DNA of 64,000 nt from Dugong dugon (Eukaryota; Chordata; Mammalia; Sirenia; Dugongidae), in contig CM057473.1 in assembly GCA_030035585.1 (NCBI GenBank), positions 8,916,501 to 8,980,500 of the forward strand, in the 5' to 3' direction. Positions 1-10,258 of this stretch are shown here, in pieces. Below the pieces are notes generated by a model. That model was not told where the DNA came from. It was given only the letters and a program-made list of their open reading frames with translations, and searched no databases. The translations under genes were made by a program, and so were the position numbers. Each line of letters opens with the position of its first letter. The stretch's first letter is position 1.

Positions 1-394
1 CATTAAAGTCTGCATACATTAGAAATAGCTGAATAACCTCACTTTAAATAACATTATTCCTGGTAGACCTCTTCTATTGCATTATCCTTCAATCTCCCAC
101 CCCTGTATGTTGGGTTTTGGGGTAGAAAACCTTGTCTGTTTTGTACACAGGTCTTCAGGTCTAGAGCAATCATTTCCTGGGAAACCTCATGTGCACCTAG
201 ATCAGACTTAGAAAGAGATGCTGAAGCTTGAGCTTCAGCCCAATGATGTTGTAATGAGGTAAGACCTTTGGGTGGGTCTTGGGAAAGGGTGGAACTGTTT
301 TGCATGTGGTAAAAACGTAAATGGCTTGTGTTCCAAAGGCAGACTGTGGTCGTTTTAAAACATGGCCTCACATTCTTTGACTCTTTTCCGTTGA
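1..394. other. Unassigned sequence left of the MLT1-like LTR
   Basis: No repeat family or exon is recognised. A 117-codon open frame on the minus strand (54-407) runs out of this stretch into the LTR. It has no recognisable domain or similarity I can name, so I treat it as chance. Internal LTR-retroelement sequence is possible because an LTR follows, but I cannot show it. Confidence 0.4.
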
Positions 395-934
395 GAGCTG
401 GGGCCATGTCCCCTTCCTTTGATTCTGGGCAGGATGACTGTCACAAGCAATAAAATATAGCAGAAGATGCTATGTGACTCCCTGGGCTATGTCATAAAAT
501 TCTATGCAGCTTCTGCCTTATTCACTGGAACACTTGTGCTTGCAGCTTTAAGCTTCCTTGTAGAAAGGTCAACTACTGCAAGGCTGCCATGCTGCAAGGA
601 AGCCCAAGCCACATGGAGCTTGTGAAAACACCCCCAGTGTAAGTGTCTGAGCTTCAGTTAACAGCCTCAACCGAGTCTGGCCTTTGAGTCCTCTCAACCC
701 AGTTGTCAGACATGTAAATGAAGAAGCCTCCACATGATTCTAGGGCCTAGGCCCTCCTAGTCATTGCAGTATCCACCCGTAAGTTTCCAGATATTATGAG
801 GCAGAGACAACAAGCCATTCCTGCTGGTACTTCGTCCAAATTCCTGACCTACTAAATCTATGAGCATAATAACATGGTTGTTTATATGACTAAGTTTGAT
901 TTGGTTTGTTATGCAACAATTGGCAACCGAAACA
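395..934 (+). repeat. MLT1-like LTR (ERVL-MaLR), probably 5'-incomplete
   Basis: The stretch has the layout of an MLT1-type LTR: a 5' part near ccatgtccccttcctttg, the phrase gaagcccaagccacatgg in the middle, a polyadenylation-like agcataataacatgg near the 3' end, and a final ggtttgttatgcaacaat block ending in aaaca. It is non-coding. The left boundary and a target duplication could not be fixed. Subfamily was not determined. Confidence 0.7.
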
Positions 935-1689
935 CTCAGCATAAATCAGCATAATAAAGTTCAGCATTCATTTTCCTAATTCCATTGTTAAAGCTACTAT
1001 TTGAAATTTCAGGTGTAATATCTGTCATTTATAAATTAAATAAAAAACAAAACCTCTATTCCTCACTTAAACTTATAACAGGATATATTTCTAAGTAAAA
1101 AAGGATTTTAAATTTCATTTAATGGCAAAAGGATTGCTGTGTATTTTGTCTTAACGACAGTTAAAATTAATCCATTTTTTATTTGAACTTCTCAGGACAC
1201 ATTTACTTTCAACCCTCAAGGACTAGAACTATTTCTTAAGGCATTTAATATTCAGTGGCTTTATAAGTAAAGGAAAACTAGAACTGATTAAACGTTTTCT
1301 CCTCTGATCTTCCTGTTTTTTATCTGATGTATATTCTAACTCACATCTCTAACAAAAGCAATAATAAATCACCTGGCATTCATAAAGTGAAGAATTTTTC
1401 ACATGTGAATCCCAAAATCTAAAGAAAAATGAACAGTGTTTATTGTAAGAGAAATACCATCAAAGATCTTCATCAAGATTCAAGCATATCAATATACTGG
1501 AATTCCAGTCATTTTTCAATAGCTACACACACATCCAGGTACACATTCATTTTAACTCTTAACTTTAAGTAAGTTCTTTCTCAATCGTTAAAGACAATCT
1601 CACATAAAAATAAATATCAATAAACTTTCCAAATATAGCAACGAGTGATATAAATGTGACATTATCTGAATATTTAAAGAAACAAAATG
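935..1689. other. AT-rich sequence, nothing recognised
   Basis: No long frame, repeat consensus or RNA gene is recognisable between the LTR and the Tigger terminus. Confidence 0.5.
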
Positions 1690-2740
1690 CAGGCATACCT
1701 TGGAGACGTTGCCAGTTTGGTTCCAGAACACCGCCATAAAGTGAGTGCTGTCATTCAGGCTTTGTTGTTCCATTTATAGAGCACAGGCTGAGTAGATTTA
1801 ACATAATTCTTGAAGGCCCTAGGAAAGAATGGTAAATGAGCACTGGCTTCAACTTAAAGTCATCAGCTGCATTAGCCCCTAACAAGAAAGTCAATCTGTT
1901 CTTTGAAGCTTTGCAGCCAGGCATTGACTTATCCTCTGTAGCTATAAATCTCCTAGATGGCATCTTCTTTCAATATAAGGCTGTTTTGTCTACATTGAAA
2001 ATCTGTTGTTTAGCGTAGCCTCCTTCATCAATTTTCTTGGCTAGATCTCCTGGATAACTTGCTGCAGCTTCTACATCAGCACTTGCTGCTTCACCTTGCA
2101 CTTGCATGTCATGGAGACGGCTTCTTTCCTTAAACCTCATGATCCCACCTCTGCTAGCTTCCAACTTTTCTTCTGCAGCTTCCTCACCTCTCTCAGCCTT
2201 CAGAGAATTGAAGAGGGTTAGGGCCTTGCTCTGGATTAGGCTTTGCCTTAAAGGAATGTTGTGGCTGGTTTGATCTTCTATCCAGACCACTCAAACTTTC
2301 TCCATGTCAGTAATAAGGCTGTTTCACTTTCTTATCATTCTTGGGTTCGCTGAAGTAGCACTTTAATTTACTTGAAGAACTTTTCCTTTGCATTCACAAC
2401 TTGGCTAACTGTTTGGTACAAGGGCCTAGATTTCTGCCTATCTCAGCTTTTGACATGCCTTCCTCGCTAAGCTTAATCATTTCTAGCTTTTGATTTAAAG
2501 TGAGAGACGACCACTGTTCCTTTCACTTGAACACTCAGAGGCCATTGTAGGGTTATTAACTGGCTTAATTTCAATACTGTCATGTCTCAGGGAATAGGGA
2601 GGCCAGAGGAGAGGGAGAGAGATGGGGGAACAGCTGGTCAGTGGAACAGTCAGAACACACACAACATTTATTGATCAAGTTTGCGCTGTTATGTAGGCGC
2701 AGTTCATGGTGCCCCAAAACAATTACAATAATAACATGAG
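1690..2740 (-). mobile_element. Tigger (TcMar-Tigger) DNA transposon, truncated
   Basis: The left edge carries the Tigger terminal repeat (caggcataccttggagac), continuing with ggttccagaacaccgcc. The interior on the minus strand encodes pogo-type transposase remnants. The right part matches the element's non-coding flank (ccccaaaacaattaca near 2711). The opposite terminal repeat was not found, so the copy is truncated. The 35-bp insertion at 2741 lies at its right edge. This is an ancient eutherian family and the copy is dead. Confidence 0.8.
1751..2290 (-). pseudogene. Tigger transposase fragment, broken by an internal stop
   Basis: About 180 codons of a pogo/Tigger transposase are readable in one minus-strand frame. 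The upstream part ends in NVDKTALY, which contains the first aspartate of the DDE catalytic triad. The downstream part holds [15 protein letters not shown] and [12 protein letters not shown], characteristic of the DDE core. An in-frame TGA at 1970-1972 sits where relatives have tryptophan (the W of a WKKMPSR-like motif), which fits a TGG to TGA change. The N-terminal DNA-binding region and the C-terminal catalytic part are missing or too decayed to read. The family normally cuts and pastes at TA sites. This copy cannot encode an active enzyme. Confidence 0.8.
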
Positions 2741-2775
2741 TCGCAATCGACTCGATGGCACCTAACAACAACAGC
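2741..2775 (+). mobile_element. 35-bp RTE/AfroSINE tail insertion
   Basis: Only the last 35 bp of an RTE/SINE tail (gactcgatggcacctaac core) is present. It is bracketed by aacatgag at 2733-2740 and 2776-2783, consistent with an 8-bp target duplication and an extreme 5' truncation. The atgag of the target also matches the element sequence just upstream, suggesting microhomology at the 5' join. Confidence 0.65.
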
Positions 2776-2783
2776 AACATGAG

Positions 2784-3985
2784 AGATACAGTTTGCCATT
2801 ATAGAGAATCACAGTGTTGCCATTTTGAATGAAGTCTAGAGAAAGATCTGTCTTAAGGGAGAATGTTTTAAACTGAGATCTGAGGTTTGAGAAAGCAGCT
2901 GCTAGGCAACATCTGGGACTTTAGAACGTTCCTGATAGAAGAAGCTGCAACTACATAGTAACATCCCGTAAGTGGGAAATGACCGGATGGTCTAAGGAAA
3001 AGAACAGAAGCCTGAAACTCAAATTATATAGTTAAAATTTTTTCTTTCTCTCTGCTGTGGGTCTGAGTCTTACATGTGTGTCTGTGTGTGTGTCTGTGTG
3101 TGTGATCAGCTCTCTTTGCATGGTGGCCCTCTAAAGCTCCTTTCTTACATCCTTTCCCATTAGCGACCCAGTAGAATAAGTTGGGTATTTTTGTCTTGTT
3201 TTGCTTGCTTGTTTCCTAATGACTTTAGCACGAGAACTGGGCTTATATCTCATTGGTCATATTGATCCATGTGTTTGGCCAAACCTGAGATATAGGCTGA
3301 TGCTTGGGGAAGTTAAGAGGACCCACTGCATCTAAACTACGTGGAATGAATAAGGAAAAAAAAATGTAGCTCCCTAGTGGATAACTGACGTGTGCTTTCT
3401 CTGAAATGGGTGAATGGACACTAGCCAACAGGTGGTCACTACAGAAGTCTTGAAACATCAAAGTGGGAGAGTCAGTTGGAAATCTGGTGCTCGGTCAAGT
3501 ATGCACTGGAGATTTTTAAAAATGGAGTCATGAACAGCTAGAGGATAGTAAAGAAAGGAGAAAAGTATGACTTAAGTAGGAGATGTATGGGGAAGAGAAA
3601 GTAGCAAATGACCTAGCCCTATGGAACTCTAATTTAGAGGTTGGTTAGATAGTAAGAAGTCAGCAAAGCAGTCCAGAATGGAGCAGCCAGCTCTTCTGTA
3701 GAGCTGGGTTATCGGGAGAGTACCACAGGTCTAGCTCCTCTACAGGCTATCCCAAGGATTGCTTTCGATTATCCCAAGGACTACTTCCCTTTCTTTTTGT
3801 GTGTTCACTCAGAGCTTAGACTTTTTCTGGAGTATAACTGGGAAGGATTATTCTCTCCTCTGTAATGATCTCTTTTTGTGCTTGTTTGGATTGCGCTTGC
3901 TCTACTCAGTAGCTCCTTTGATCCAATATCAATGCTATGCTCTGGAAACTCCTGAAAATCAGAGCAGTGCATTAACTTGATTTCT
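2784..3985. other. No gene; short TG-rich microsatellite near 3072-3112
   Basis: A (TG)-rich run with interspersed TCTG units occurs near 3072-3112. The rest shows no family I recognise. Small frames here (for example 3243-3461 minus and 3759-3980 plus) carry no domain. Confidence 0.5.
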
Positions 3986-4159
3986 GGAGCCCTGGTGGCA
4001 CAGTGGTTAAGAGGTATGGCTGCTAACCAAAAGGTAGGCAGTTCGAATCCAGCAGCCGCTCCTTATAAACTCTATAGGGCAGTTCTGCTCTGTCCTATAA
4101 GGTCACTATGAGTCAGAATCAACTCGACGGCAATGGGTTTTGTTTTGTTTTGTTTTTTT
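3986..4159 (+). repeat. AfroSINE (tRNA-derived SINE)
   Basis: The copy starts ggagccctggtggcacagtg and contains the Pol III A box (tggcacagtggttaagag) and B box (cagttcgaatcc). It continues through the body and ends caatgggttttg plus a T-rich tail. It has the full head-to-tail layout. Flanks aacttgatttct and aatcttgctttc may be a diverged target duplication. Confidence 0.9.
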
Positions 4160-4739
4160 AATCTTGCTTTCCAGAATTAGGTTTTAAACTTATACTTTTA
4201 CAAATAAATTCCCCTTCGTTTCCATAGGATATTGGGAAGGAAGGAGATAAAGGCCCATGTCCAATCCACTACCATCCAGTAGTAGTCTAAATGTTATTTC
4301 TGCAAAATGACTTCCTGAAAATCCTATATAAAGTAAAAAAAATTCCACTATGTAAACTAAGTCATAATTTTCCACTGGAATTTTAAATTTAGGAGAATTG
4401 GGTAAAATTAACACTTAGCTAATGTGTTTGCCTTCTAATTTATTAAATATTTAAAGTACTCTTTGAGACAAGATCAGCCCTTTTATAATTTTCCCTAACA
4501 CCTTCGTTATAATCAACCTTGTTAATGTGACACTTGAGTAATCTTGGTTTTACTCAGAAATAGCCCTTGCATTTATATCAAAATAGAGATAAATGATATT
4601 TTAAGATTTTATTGATTTGAAAAGAGAATGCAGCCTTCTTCGCAGTGACTCAGCAGTTGCTTTTAAAATTTTGAGAGAATCCATCTCTCCAACTCAGTTT
4701 TCTTTTACAATTTTAGAAAGAAAAACTAGAGTAGAAGTA
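4160..4739. other. No recognisable feature
   Basis: AT-rich sequence with no identifiable repeat or exon. Confidence 0.5.
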
Positions 4740-4866
4740 TAGCTGCAACAACGGACTGAAACATACCAATGATCATGAAGGTGTCTCGGGACTGGGCAAC
4801 ATTCCGTTCTGTTGCACAAAAGGTCACCATGAATTGGAACTGACTCAACAGTAACTAACGACAACA
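4740..4866 (+). mobile_element. RTE LINE 3' tail, 5'-truncated
   Basis: It matches the last ~125 bp of the two long RTE copies in this window: agctgcaacaa, then gactgggcaacattc, then tctgttgcac, then gaattggaactgactcaaca and an acgacaac tail. It is non-coding. Confidence 0.75.
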
Positions 4867-5649
4867 AGAGCAAAAGTCAGAATACTTGCTTCAAATGACG
4901 CTGTTGTTAATAATGAGCTATAATTGTCTTGGCAAATTGACCTGTATGTCAAAGTAAGCTCACTTATAAATCCTCTGCATAGGATTGTTGCCAGTCCTAG
5001 CATTATAAGAAATGAAACGTATCATAGCAACTAGAGCATAATAGATACTCAGTCATATTTGCTGATTTGTTTTTAAAGAAATTGATTTCACAAACAACTC
5101 AGGAATGTTTTGTTAGATTGTTTTGTTTAATAGGTATTTTTCTATTCTGTTGAAAAATCATTTCAGACTCTAACATGAATCAGTGTGCATGGTTTGTATG
5201 CATTTTAAAAATCATATATTCTGTTCAATTATTTTTCATTTCTTTTTTGGCACTGCCTAAAGCCAGATGATATTACACCATGACAAGTGAATTGGTTACT
5301 GGACTTTTCCGGCTGTGGGAAAGGAAATAAAATCTTACAATTTTTAGGCACTGTGTATAAGGAAAACATTTTTCATGGCATGTAAATAAATACCATGACT
5401 CTTAATTACCTCCGGGTGTGAGGTCTTGTTTGAAGTCTTTGTTAAAATGATTGTGACACCAAATGACAGTTCAGCTGAGAAGCAGGGGTGTCTTTCTACT
5501 TAATTGCTGATTCTATTTTGACCCTTACTGTTTATCTAAATGGGGAATCTTTTAGTGTGTGTATGATGAGAGCTGATGGAATCTGGTATAAAGCTGGCAC
5601 AATATCCCATACTGTGAACAGAAATATACCAATTCACATTCAACCTAAT
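4867..5649. other. No recognisable feature
   Basis: AT-rich DNA. A 67-codon frame at 5488-5691 overlaps the MIR edge and has no domain. Confidence 0.5.
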
Positions 5650-5875
5650 TTGTCAATATTATTGTGGCATTGGGCAAGTTCCTTAATCTAACTCAACCTC
5701 CAGTTACTCATCTATAATATGAATAATATTTATATTCTTGTTTTCCATGTGTGTGGGAGAGAGAGAGAGACAGACAGAGACAGAGAGAGGAGAGTATTAA
5801 ATGAGACAATTTATTTAAAGAATTTAACCTAGTGCCAGGCAGAGAGTAAGCACATTGCAAACGTTATATCTGTTC
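5650..5875 (-). repeat. MIR SINE with an internal GA-rich expansion
   Basis: On the plus strand the order is that of a reversed MIR: gggcaagttccttaatc, then a cagttactcatctataat segment, then attaaatgagacaatt, then agtgccaggcagagagtaag. A (GA)n/(CAGA)n purine run at 5757-5788 interrupts it where the parent has a short tract. This is an ancient tRNA-derived SINE. Confidence 0.8.
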
Positions 5876-6135
5876 TTACCACTGTTCTTATTCATTCTTT
5901 TTTTATCTAACAAAGAAGCAGAAATCAAAATCAAACTGTTTAACTCTTAATGGAAACACTCTTGGCTTTGAAAGAATTTGTAGGCTGGTTTTCATATTGG
6001 TATGCTAACCTATATATTTAGTAGAAATGAGTAAGTAGACTTTGAGACAGCTGAAGCATCCTATGGCCTTATAATAAGCCAAAGGACACGGAAGCCTATA
6101 GGATGGAGAAATTCAAGTGTTTCCTGTGCTGAGTC
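5876..6135. other. No recognisable feature
   Basis: Short unassigned spacer between MIR and the MaLR provirus. Confidence 0.4.
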
Positions 6136-6140
6136 TTCAG

Positions 6141-6569
6141 TGCATTAGTTTCCTTGGACTGCTGAAACAAATTATCACAAAGTGGGTGGCTTAAAAACAA
6201 GATAAATTTATTCTGTCACAGTTATGGAGGCCAGAAATCTGAAATCAAGATGTTGGCAGGTTCAATTTCTTCTGGAGCCTCCGAGGGAAGAACCCATTCC
6301 ATGACGCTCCCATCTCTCTGCTGTTTCTTAGTTTGTAGCTGCATAACTCATATTTCTGCCTCTGTCTTCACCTGGCCTTCTCTGTGTCTCAAATATCCCT
6401 CTTTCTTTCTCTTATAAGGAAAATAGTTTTCAGATTTAAGGGCTCACTTAAATACAGGATAATTTCATCTTGAGCTCCTCAACTTAACTACATCTGAAAA
6501 GACTCTTATTCCAAAGAAGTTCAGAAAGGTGGACATGTCTTCTGAGGACCCACTATTCAAATCAATATA
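6141..6569 (-). repeat. 3' LTR of the MaLR provirus
   Basis: It begins tgcattagtttcc on the plus strand and ends caatata, abutting the complement of a purine tract. Internal phrases such as gtgggtggcttaaaaaca, agctgcataactca and tttattctgtcacagtt are typical of reversed MLT1 LTRs and include the complement of AATAAA. Confidence 0.8.
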
Positions 6570-6581
6570 GTCTACCCTTTA

Positions 6582-6790
6582 TTGTTGTTGTTGTTAGTTG
6601 CCATCAAGTCGATCTGACTCGTGGTAAGCCCATGTGTGCAGGGTAGAACTTCTCCACGGAGTTTTCAGGACTGGGACCTTTTGGAAGCAGATTGCCAGAT
6701 CTGTCTTCCTAAGCAACTCTGGGGGGTTTCGAACCACCAACCTTGCATCTAGTAGTCGAGCTCTTCATCATTTGTGCCTCCCAGTGACCC
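6582..6790 (-). repeat. AfroSINE, long variant
   Basis: It starts with the complement of the RTE-like tail (ttgttgttagttgccatcaa) and ends with the reversed head. Target duplication agtctacccttta (6569-6581) versus agtctactcttta (6791-6803), one mismatch. It inserted at the LTR/internal boundary of the MaLR provirus. Confidence 0.9.
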
Positions 6791-6962
6791 AGTCTACTCT
6801 TTAGCTCCATAAAATTCATGTTCATCCCATACGCATAATACTTACTCACCCATTCCAAATCCTAGACTGCCTTACCCATTACATCATCACTTCTAAGTAA
6901 AAAATCTCATCTAAATATCGTCAGCTCAAAAGCATCAAATTTCATCCTGTAAATCAGATATT

Positions 6963-7173
6963 GGAGTCCCTGGGTTGTCCAAGTTGTTAAGCCCTTGACT
7001 ACTAGCCAAAAGATTGGAGGTTTGGACCCACGCAGAGAAGTCTTAGAAGACAGTTTAGGTGATCTGCTTCCAAAGGAGCACAGCCTTAAAAACCCTGTGG
7101 AGCAGTTCTACTCTGCACATATGGAGTCACCATGAGTCAAAATTAACTCAACAGCAGCTCACAACAACCCAAC
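6963..7173 (+). repeat. AfroSINE, long variant with aacaac tail
   Basis: Head ggagtccctgggttg, B-box region gaggtttggaccca, the extra module gatctgcttccaaa, then ctatgg-type body and a cacaacaac tail. Flanks aaatcagatat and aaattacatat look like a diverged duplication. Confidence 0.8.
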
Positions 7174-7894
7174 AAATTACATATGGGTGAGACTCTAAGT
7201 ATTATCCATCCTAGGGGAAAACTTTCTCTCCATCTGTGGATCTGTGAGCCTAGAAAACAAGTTATCTACTTCTAAAATACAATGGTGGAACAAGCAGAGG
7301 ACAGGCATTTCCATTCTAAAAGGGAAGAAAAAAAATGGAAGGAATAAAGGGGTCCCAACCACATTTGAAGCCTAGAAAGGGAAATTCCAATAGATTTCCA
7401 GGCCTGAAAATAATCCTCTGTGGCTTGATACTCTGCCCTCTGGGTCCAGGGTCGTTCAAAACTCTTCACAGAGAATGGTTTTTAACACGGAATTTCCAAA
7501 GTTTAGCATCCTTCACAATCTGGATATGCTGAGAACTTTCCTAATTACCAGCTGCTGGTTACTTTTGGCTTAACAGTTCCTTTTCCAATTTATCTGTTTC
7601 CTCTCACATTTTACTATAAAACAACAAGGAGAAACCAGGCCATACCTTCCACACATTGCTTGGAAATCTCCTCAGCTAAATATCCAAGTTCATCACTTCC
7701 AAATTCTACTTCCCATTCAACTGTAAAACACAATTCAGCCAAGTTTTATGCCACATTGTAAAAAGGATTGTCTTTTCTCCAGTTTCCAATAACATGATTC
7801 TCACTTTCTTCTAAGACCTCACCAGAAGTACCTTCAACATTAGTGTTTTTACCAACATTCTGTTCATGACTATATGTGTATTCCCTAAGATGAT

Positions 7895-8080
7895 GTCCCT
7901 AAGAAAATGTCACTGGGTGGCACAAATCTTTAAGTGCTTGGTTACTAACTGAAAGGTTGGCAATCTAAATCCACCCAGGGGCGTCTCAGAAGAAAGGCTT
8001 CTCAATCCATTCCTGAAAGATCACAGCCATTGAAAACCCTAGGCATCGTCATGAGTCAGAATTGACTCAACAGCAGCAGG
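7895..8080 (+). repeat. AfroSINE, long variant, decayed
   Basis: Head gggtggcacaaat, body with aagatcacagccattgaaaa, tail attgactcaacagcagcag. Perfect 9-bp duplication taagatgat at 7886-7894 and 8081-8089. Confidence 0.85.
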
Positions 8081-8302
8081 TAAGATGATAGGAGCTTTCT
8101 CTACTGAGTTCTTCACTTCCTTCTGAGCCCCCGTCAGAATCACTTTTAACTTCCATGTGTTTACCAACTATCACTTTGAGGTAATCTAGGCTTTTTCTGA
8201 CATGCTTCTCAAAATTTGTCCAGTCTTTGTCCATTACCCCCAGCCACCTCTACATTTTTTGGTATTTGTTATGGCAGCACCTCACTTCCTGATACCAAAA
8301 TC

Positions 8303-8740
8303 TGTACTAGTTTCCTAGGGTCACTGTAACAAATTACCATGAATTTAATGGCTTAAAACAACAGTTTTGGAGGCCATAAATCTGAAATCAAAGTGTCAGT
8401 AGAGTTGGTTTCTGTAGGAAGCTCTGAGGGAAAATCTTTTCATGCCTGTCTCCTTGCTTTTTGTTGCTGTTGGCAACCCTTGGCATCCTTTGACTTGTAG
8501 CTGCATAATTCCAATCACTTCCTCCTCTTCACATGGCCTACTCTGTGTCTCAAATATTCCTCTCTTTTCTATTATCAGGACAACATTCACTGAATTTAGG
8601 GCCCACCTAAAATCCAGTATGATTTCATCTCAAGATCCTTAACTTACTTATAGCTGCAATGATCTTTATTCCAAATAAGGCTACTTTTCAAGGTTCAGGT
8701 TGGATATGTATTTTGGAGGACCACTGTTCAGCCCACTACA
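8303..8740 (-). repeat. 5' LTR of the MaLR provirus
   Basis: It begins tgtactagtttcctagg on the plus strand and ends gcccactaca. It aligns along its length with the left LTR but with many differences, which implies an old insertion. Confidence 0.8.
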
Positions 8741-8745
8741 GTCAG

Positions 8746-9567
8746 TTTCAAGAATTCCATGTCTTCTTCTGAGGTTTACTCTTCAGTTTGGAAGAGAAAC
8801 CTTCAAGTGTCCTCATAGGAAAGAATACATGAAAATAATTTTTGAGCAATTGCATGTCTAAAATATTTTTATTTTACAGTCACCCTGCATTAATAGTTAG
8901 AATTATTTGTTTCCTATTGCTGTTGTAGCAATGGCTATTTCCAGATTGATTCTCAGTCTTTTGTAGGTAAATTGCTTTTTTGGAAGGTTTTAGTTGACTC
9001 TTCAAAATGATGTGCTAGGTGTCAATTTATATGTTCATTTGTGTTCACTTTTCTAGGACTTGTTTAAGTCCTTTCAATTAAAAAACTTACATCTGCTATC
9101 TACTCAGGAAAATTTCCTGTAATGAGTTCTTTGATGGTCTTCCCTCTCCATTTCTTTTACTTTCTTTGTAATCCCCATTTATCTGGGAGCAGTAACCCTT
9201 TCTTTCTAGTAATTACTCCTCTCCCAACAATATTCTTCTGTCTTTTGATAAGAGGTACTGTATTATGGTATGACGCCATATGTCCTGGGTACAATGGACT
9301 GGCCTGGGGGAGACGTGTGACCCAGGAGGGGTCAATGAATGCCTGGGATTTTTTAACATGGTGCCAAAATGCAATCTAAAGCTGTTTTATTTCCAGAGCT
9401 GAACTTTTTAGGTTGTAAAACACAGGATTCACATTTATCATTATGCAGAGAAAGTCATGATGAGAAGTAGATATACATTACCTAGCTGTATTTATATCTC
9501 CAATTCTATATATATCTATATCAAGTCCATATCTATGTGAAACATATATATATGTCTATATCTATTG
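8746..9567. other. No gene; AT-rich simple sequence near 9470-9565
   Basis: TATA/TATC-type simple repeats lie just left of MER20. A frame at 9122-9379 has no recognised domain. Nothing else is identified. Confidence 0.5.
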
Positions 9568-9766
9568 CAGCAATTCTCAACCAGGGGCACATTTATTCCT
9601 CATGAAGCATTTGGCTATCACAACTCATAGAAGGTGCTACTAACTGCTAGTGGATAGAGTCTAGAAATGTTGCTAAAACTCCTATATGCGTGAGATAACC
9701 TCCCCCACCCCAAACAAAGAAGTATCCAGTCCAAAATGTCAATAATGCTTAGTTTGAGAAACCCAG
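9568..9766 (+). mobile_element. MER20-like hAT-Charlie nonautonomous transposon
   Basis: It starts cagcaattctcaaccaggg and passes through gtgctactaactgctagtgg and tatccagtccaaaatgtc. It ends ttgagaaacccag, giving imperfect inverted ends typical of MER20. The flanking 8-mers atctattg and atctagaa share five positions, plausible for an old 8-bp hAT duplication. Confidence 0.85.
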
Positions 9767-10248
9767 ATCTAGAAAAATTCCTGATAAAAACGAGATTCCC
9801 TGGTCTTTTTCTCCCTTTAAATACTATACACCTTCCTATTCTTGTTTTCTGAAAACACCTCACTACCATTAAACTCCATTCTTCTTACTGCTTAAGCTAA
9901 TTTAAATGATATTGTACTTTATTTTGACGAACAACATCTGAACTAACAGTGACATTTCTGTGTATTTTAGTGTGTATTAAATAGTGGCAGGCATCTCAGT
10001 GCATTTAAATGATACTGCTTCTTAGGTGGGCTTACTCACTTGTATCTGAAGCAGTATCAGATTTTACTAGTATTGAGAAAGTAGAATTTTATAATTCTAC
10101 TTAGAAGAATCCCTGAAGGCACTGATAGCTCCTTAATTTTGAGCATTCCAATATTTTTCTGCCTGATGTAAATATGATGATGAGTAAAATTTTTTTTTAA
10201 AAGTAAATCAATAGTGTACACATTTAAAAATAAAACTCAAATCAAAAT
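9767..10248. other. No recognisable feature up to the L1 target site
   Basis: AT-rich, without identified repeats. Confidence 0.5.
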
Positions 10249-10258
10249 TATAAATTTA
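10249..10258. repeat. L1 target-site duplication, left copy
   Basis: tataaattta occurs here directly before the L1 start and again at 18782-18791 directly after its final A tail. This defines one insertion event spanning the whole element. Confidence 0.8.

Larger units (their letters stand above)
6141..8740 (-). mobile_element. MaLR (MLT1-like) provirus with both LTRs, three SINEs inside
   Basis: Two homologous but strongly diverged LTRs in the same orientation (6141-6569 and 8303-8740) enclose about 1.1 kb of internal sequence once SINEs are removed. On the minus strand the 5' LTR is on the right. It is followed by the MaLR-type primer-site region (complement of gataccaaaa) and, further on, a purine-rich tract just before the left 3' LTR. 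The internal part resembles that of the provirus at 57553-59604 (shared acaagttatctacttc / acaagttatctgcttc). Outer flanks ttcag (6136-6140) and gtcag (8741-8745) fit a mutated 5-bp duplication. No retroviral coding sequence is present. Confidence 0.8.

Noticed and set aside
54-407. 117-codon minus-strand frame
   Set aside because: It runs into an LTR, has no recognisable domain, and this length can occur by chance in a 64-kb window.
3986-4159. tRNA gene (A and B boxes present in each AfroSINE head)
   Set aside because: The heads do not fold as full tRNAs and are followed by SINE body and tail. They are SINE promoters, not tRNA genes.
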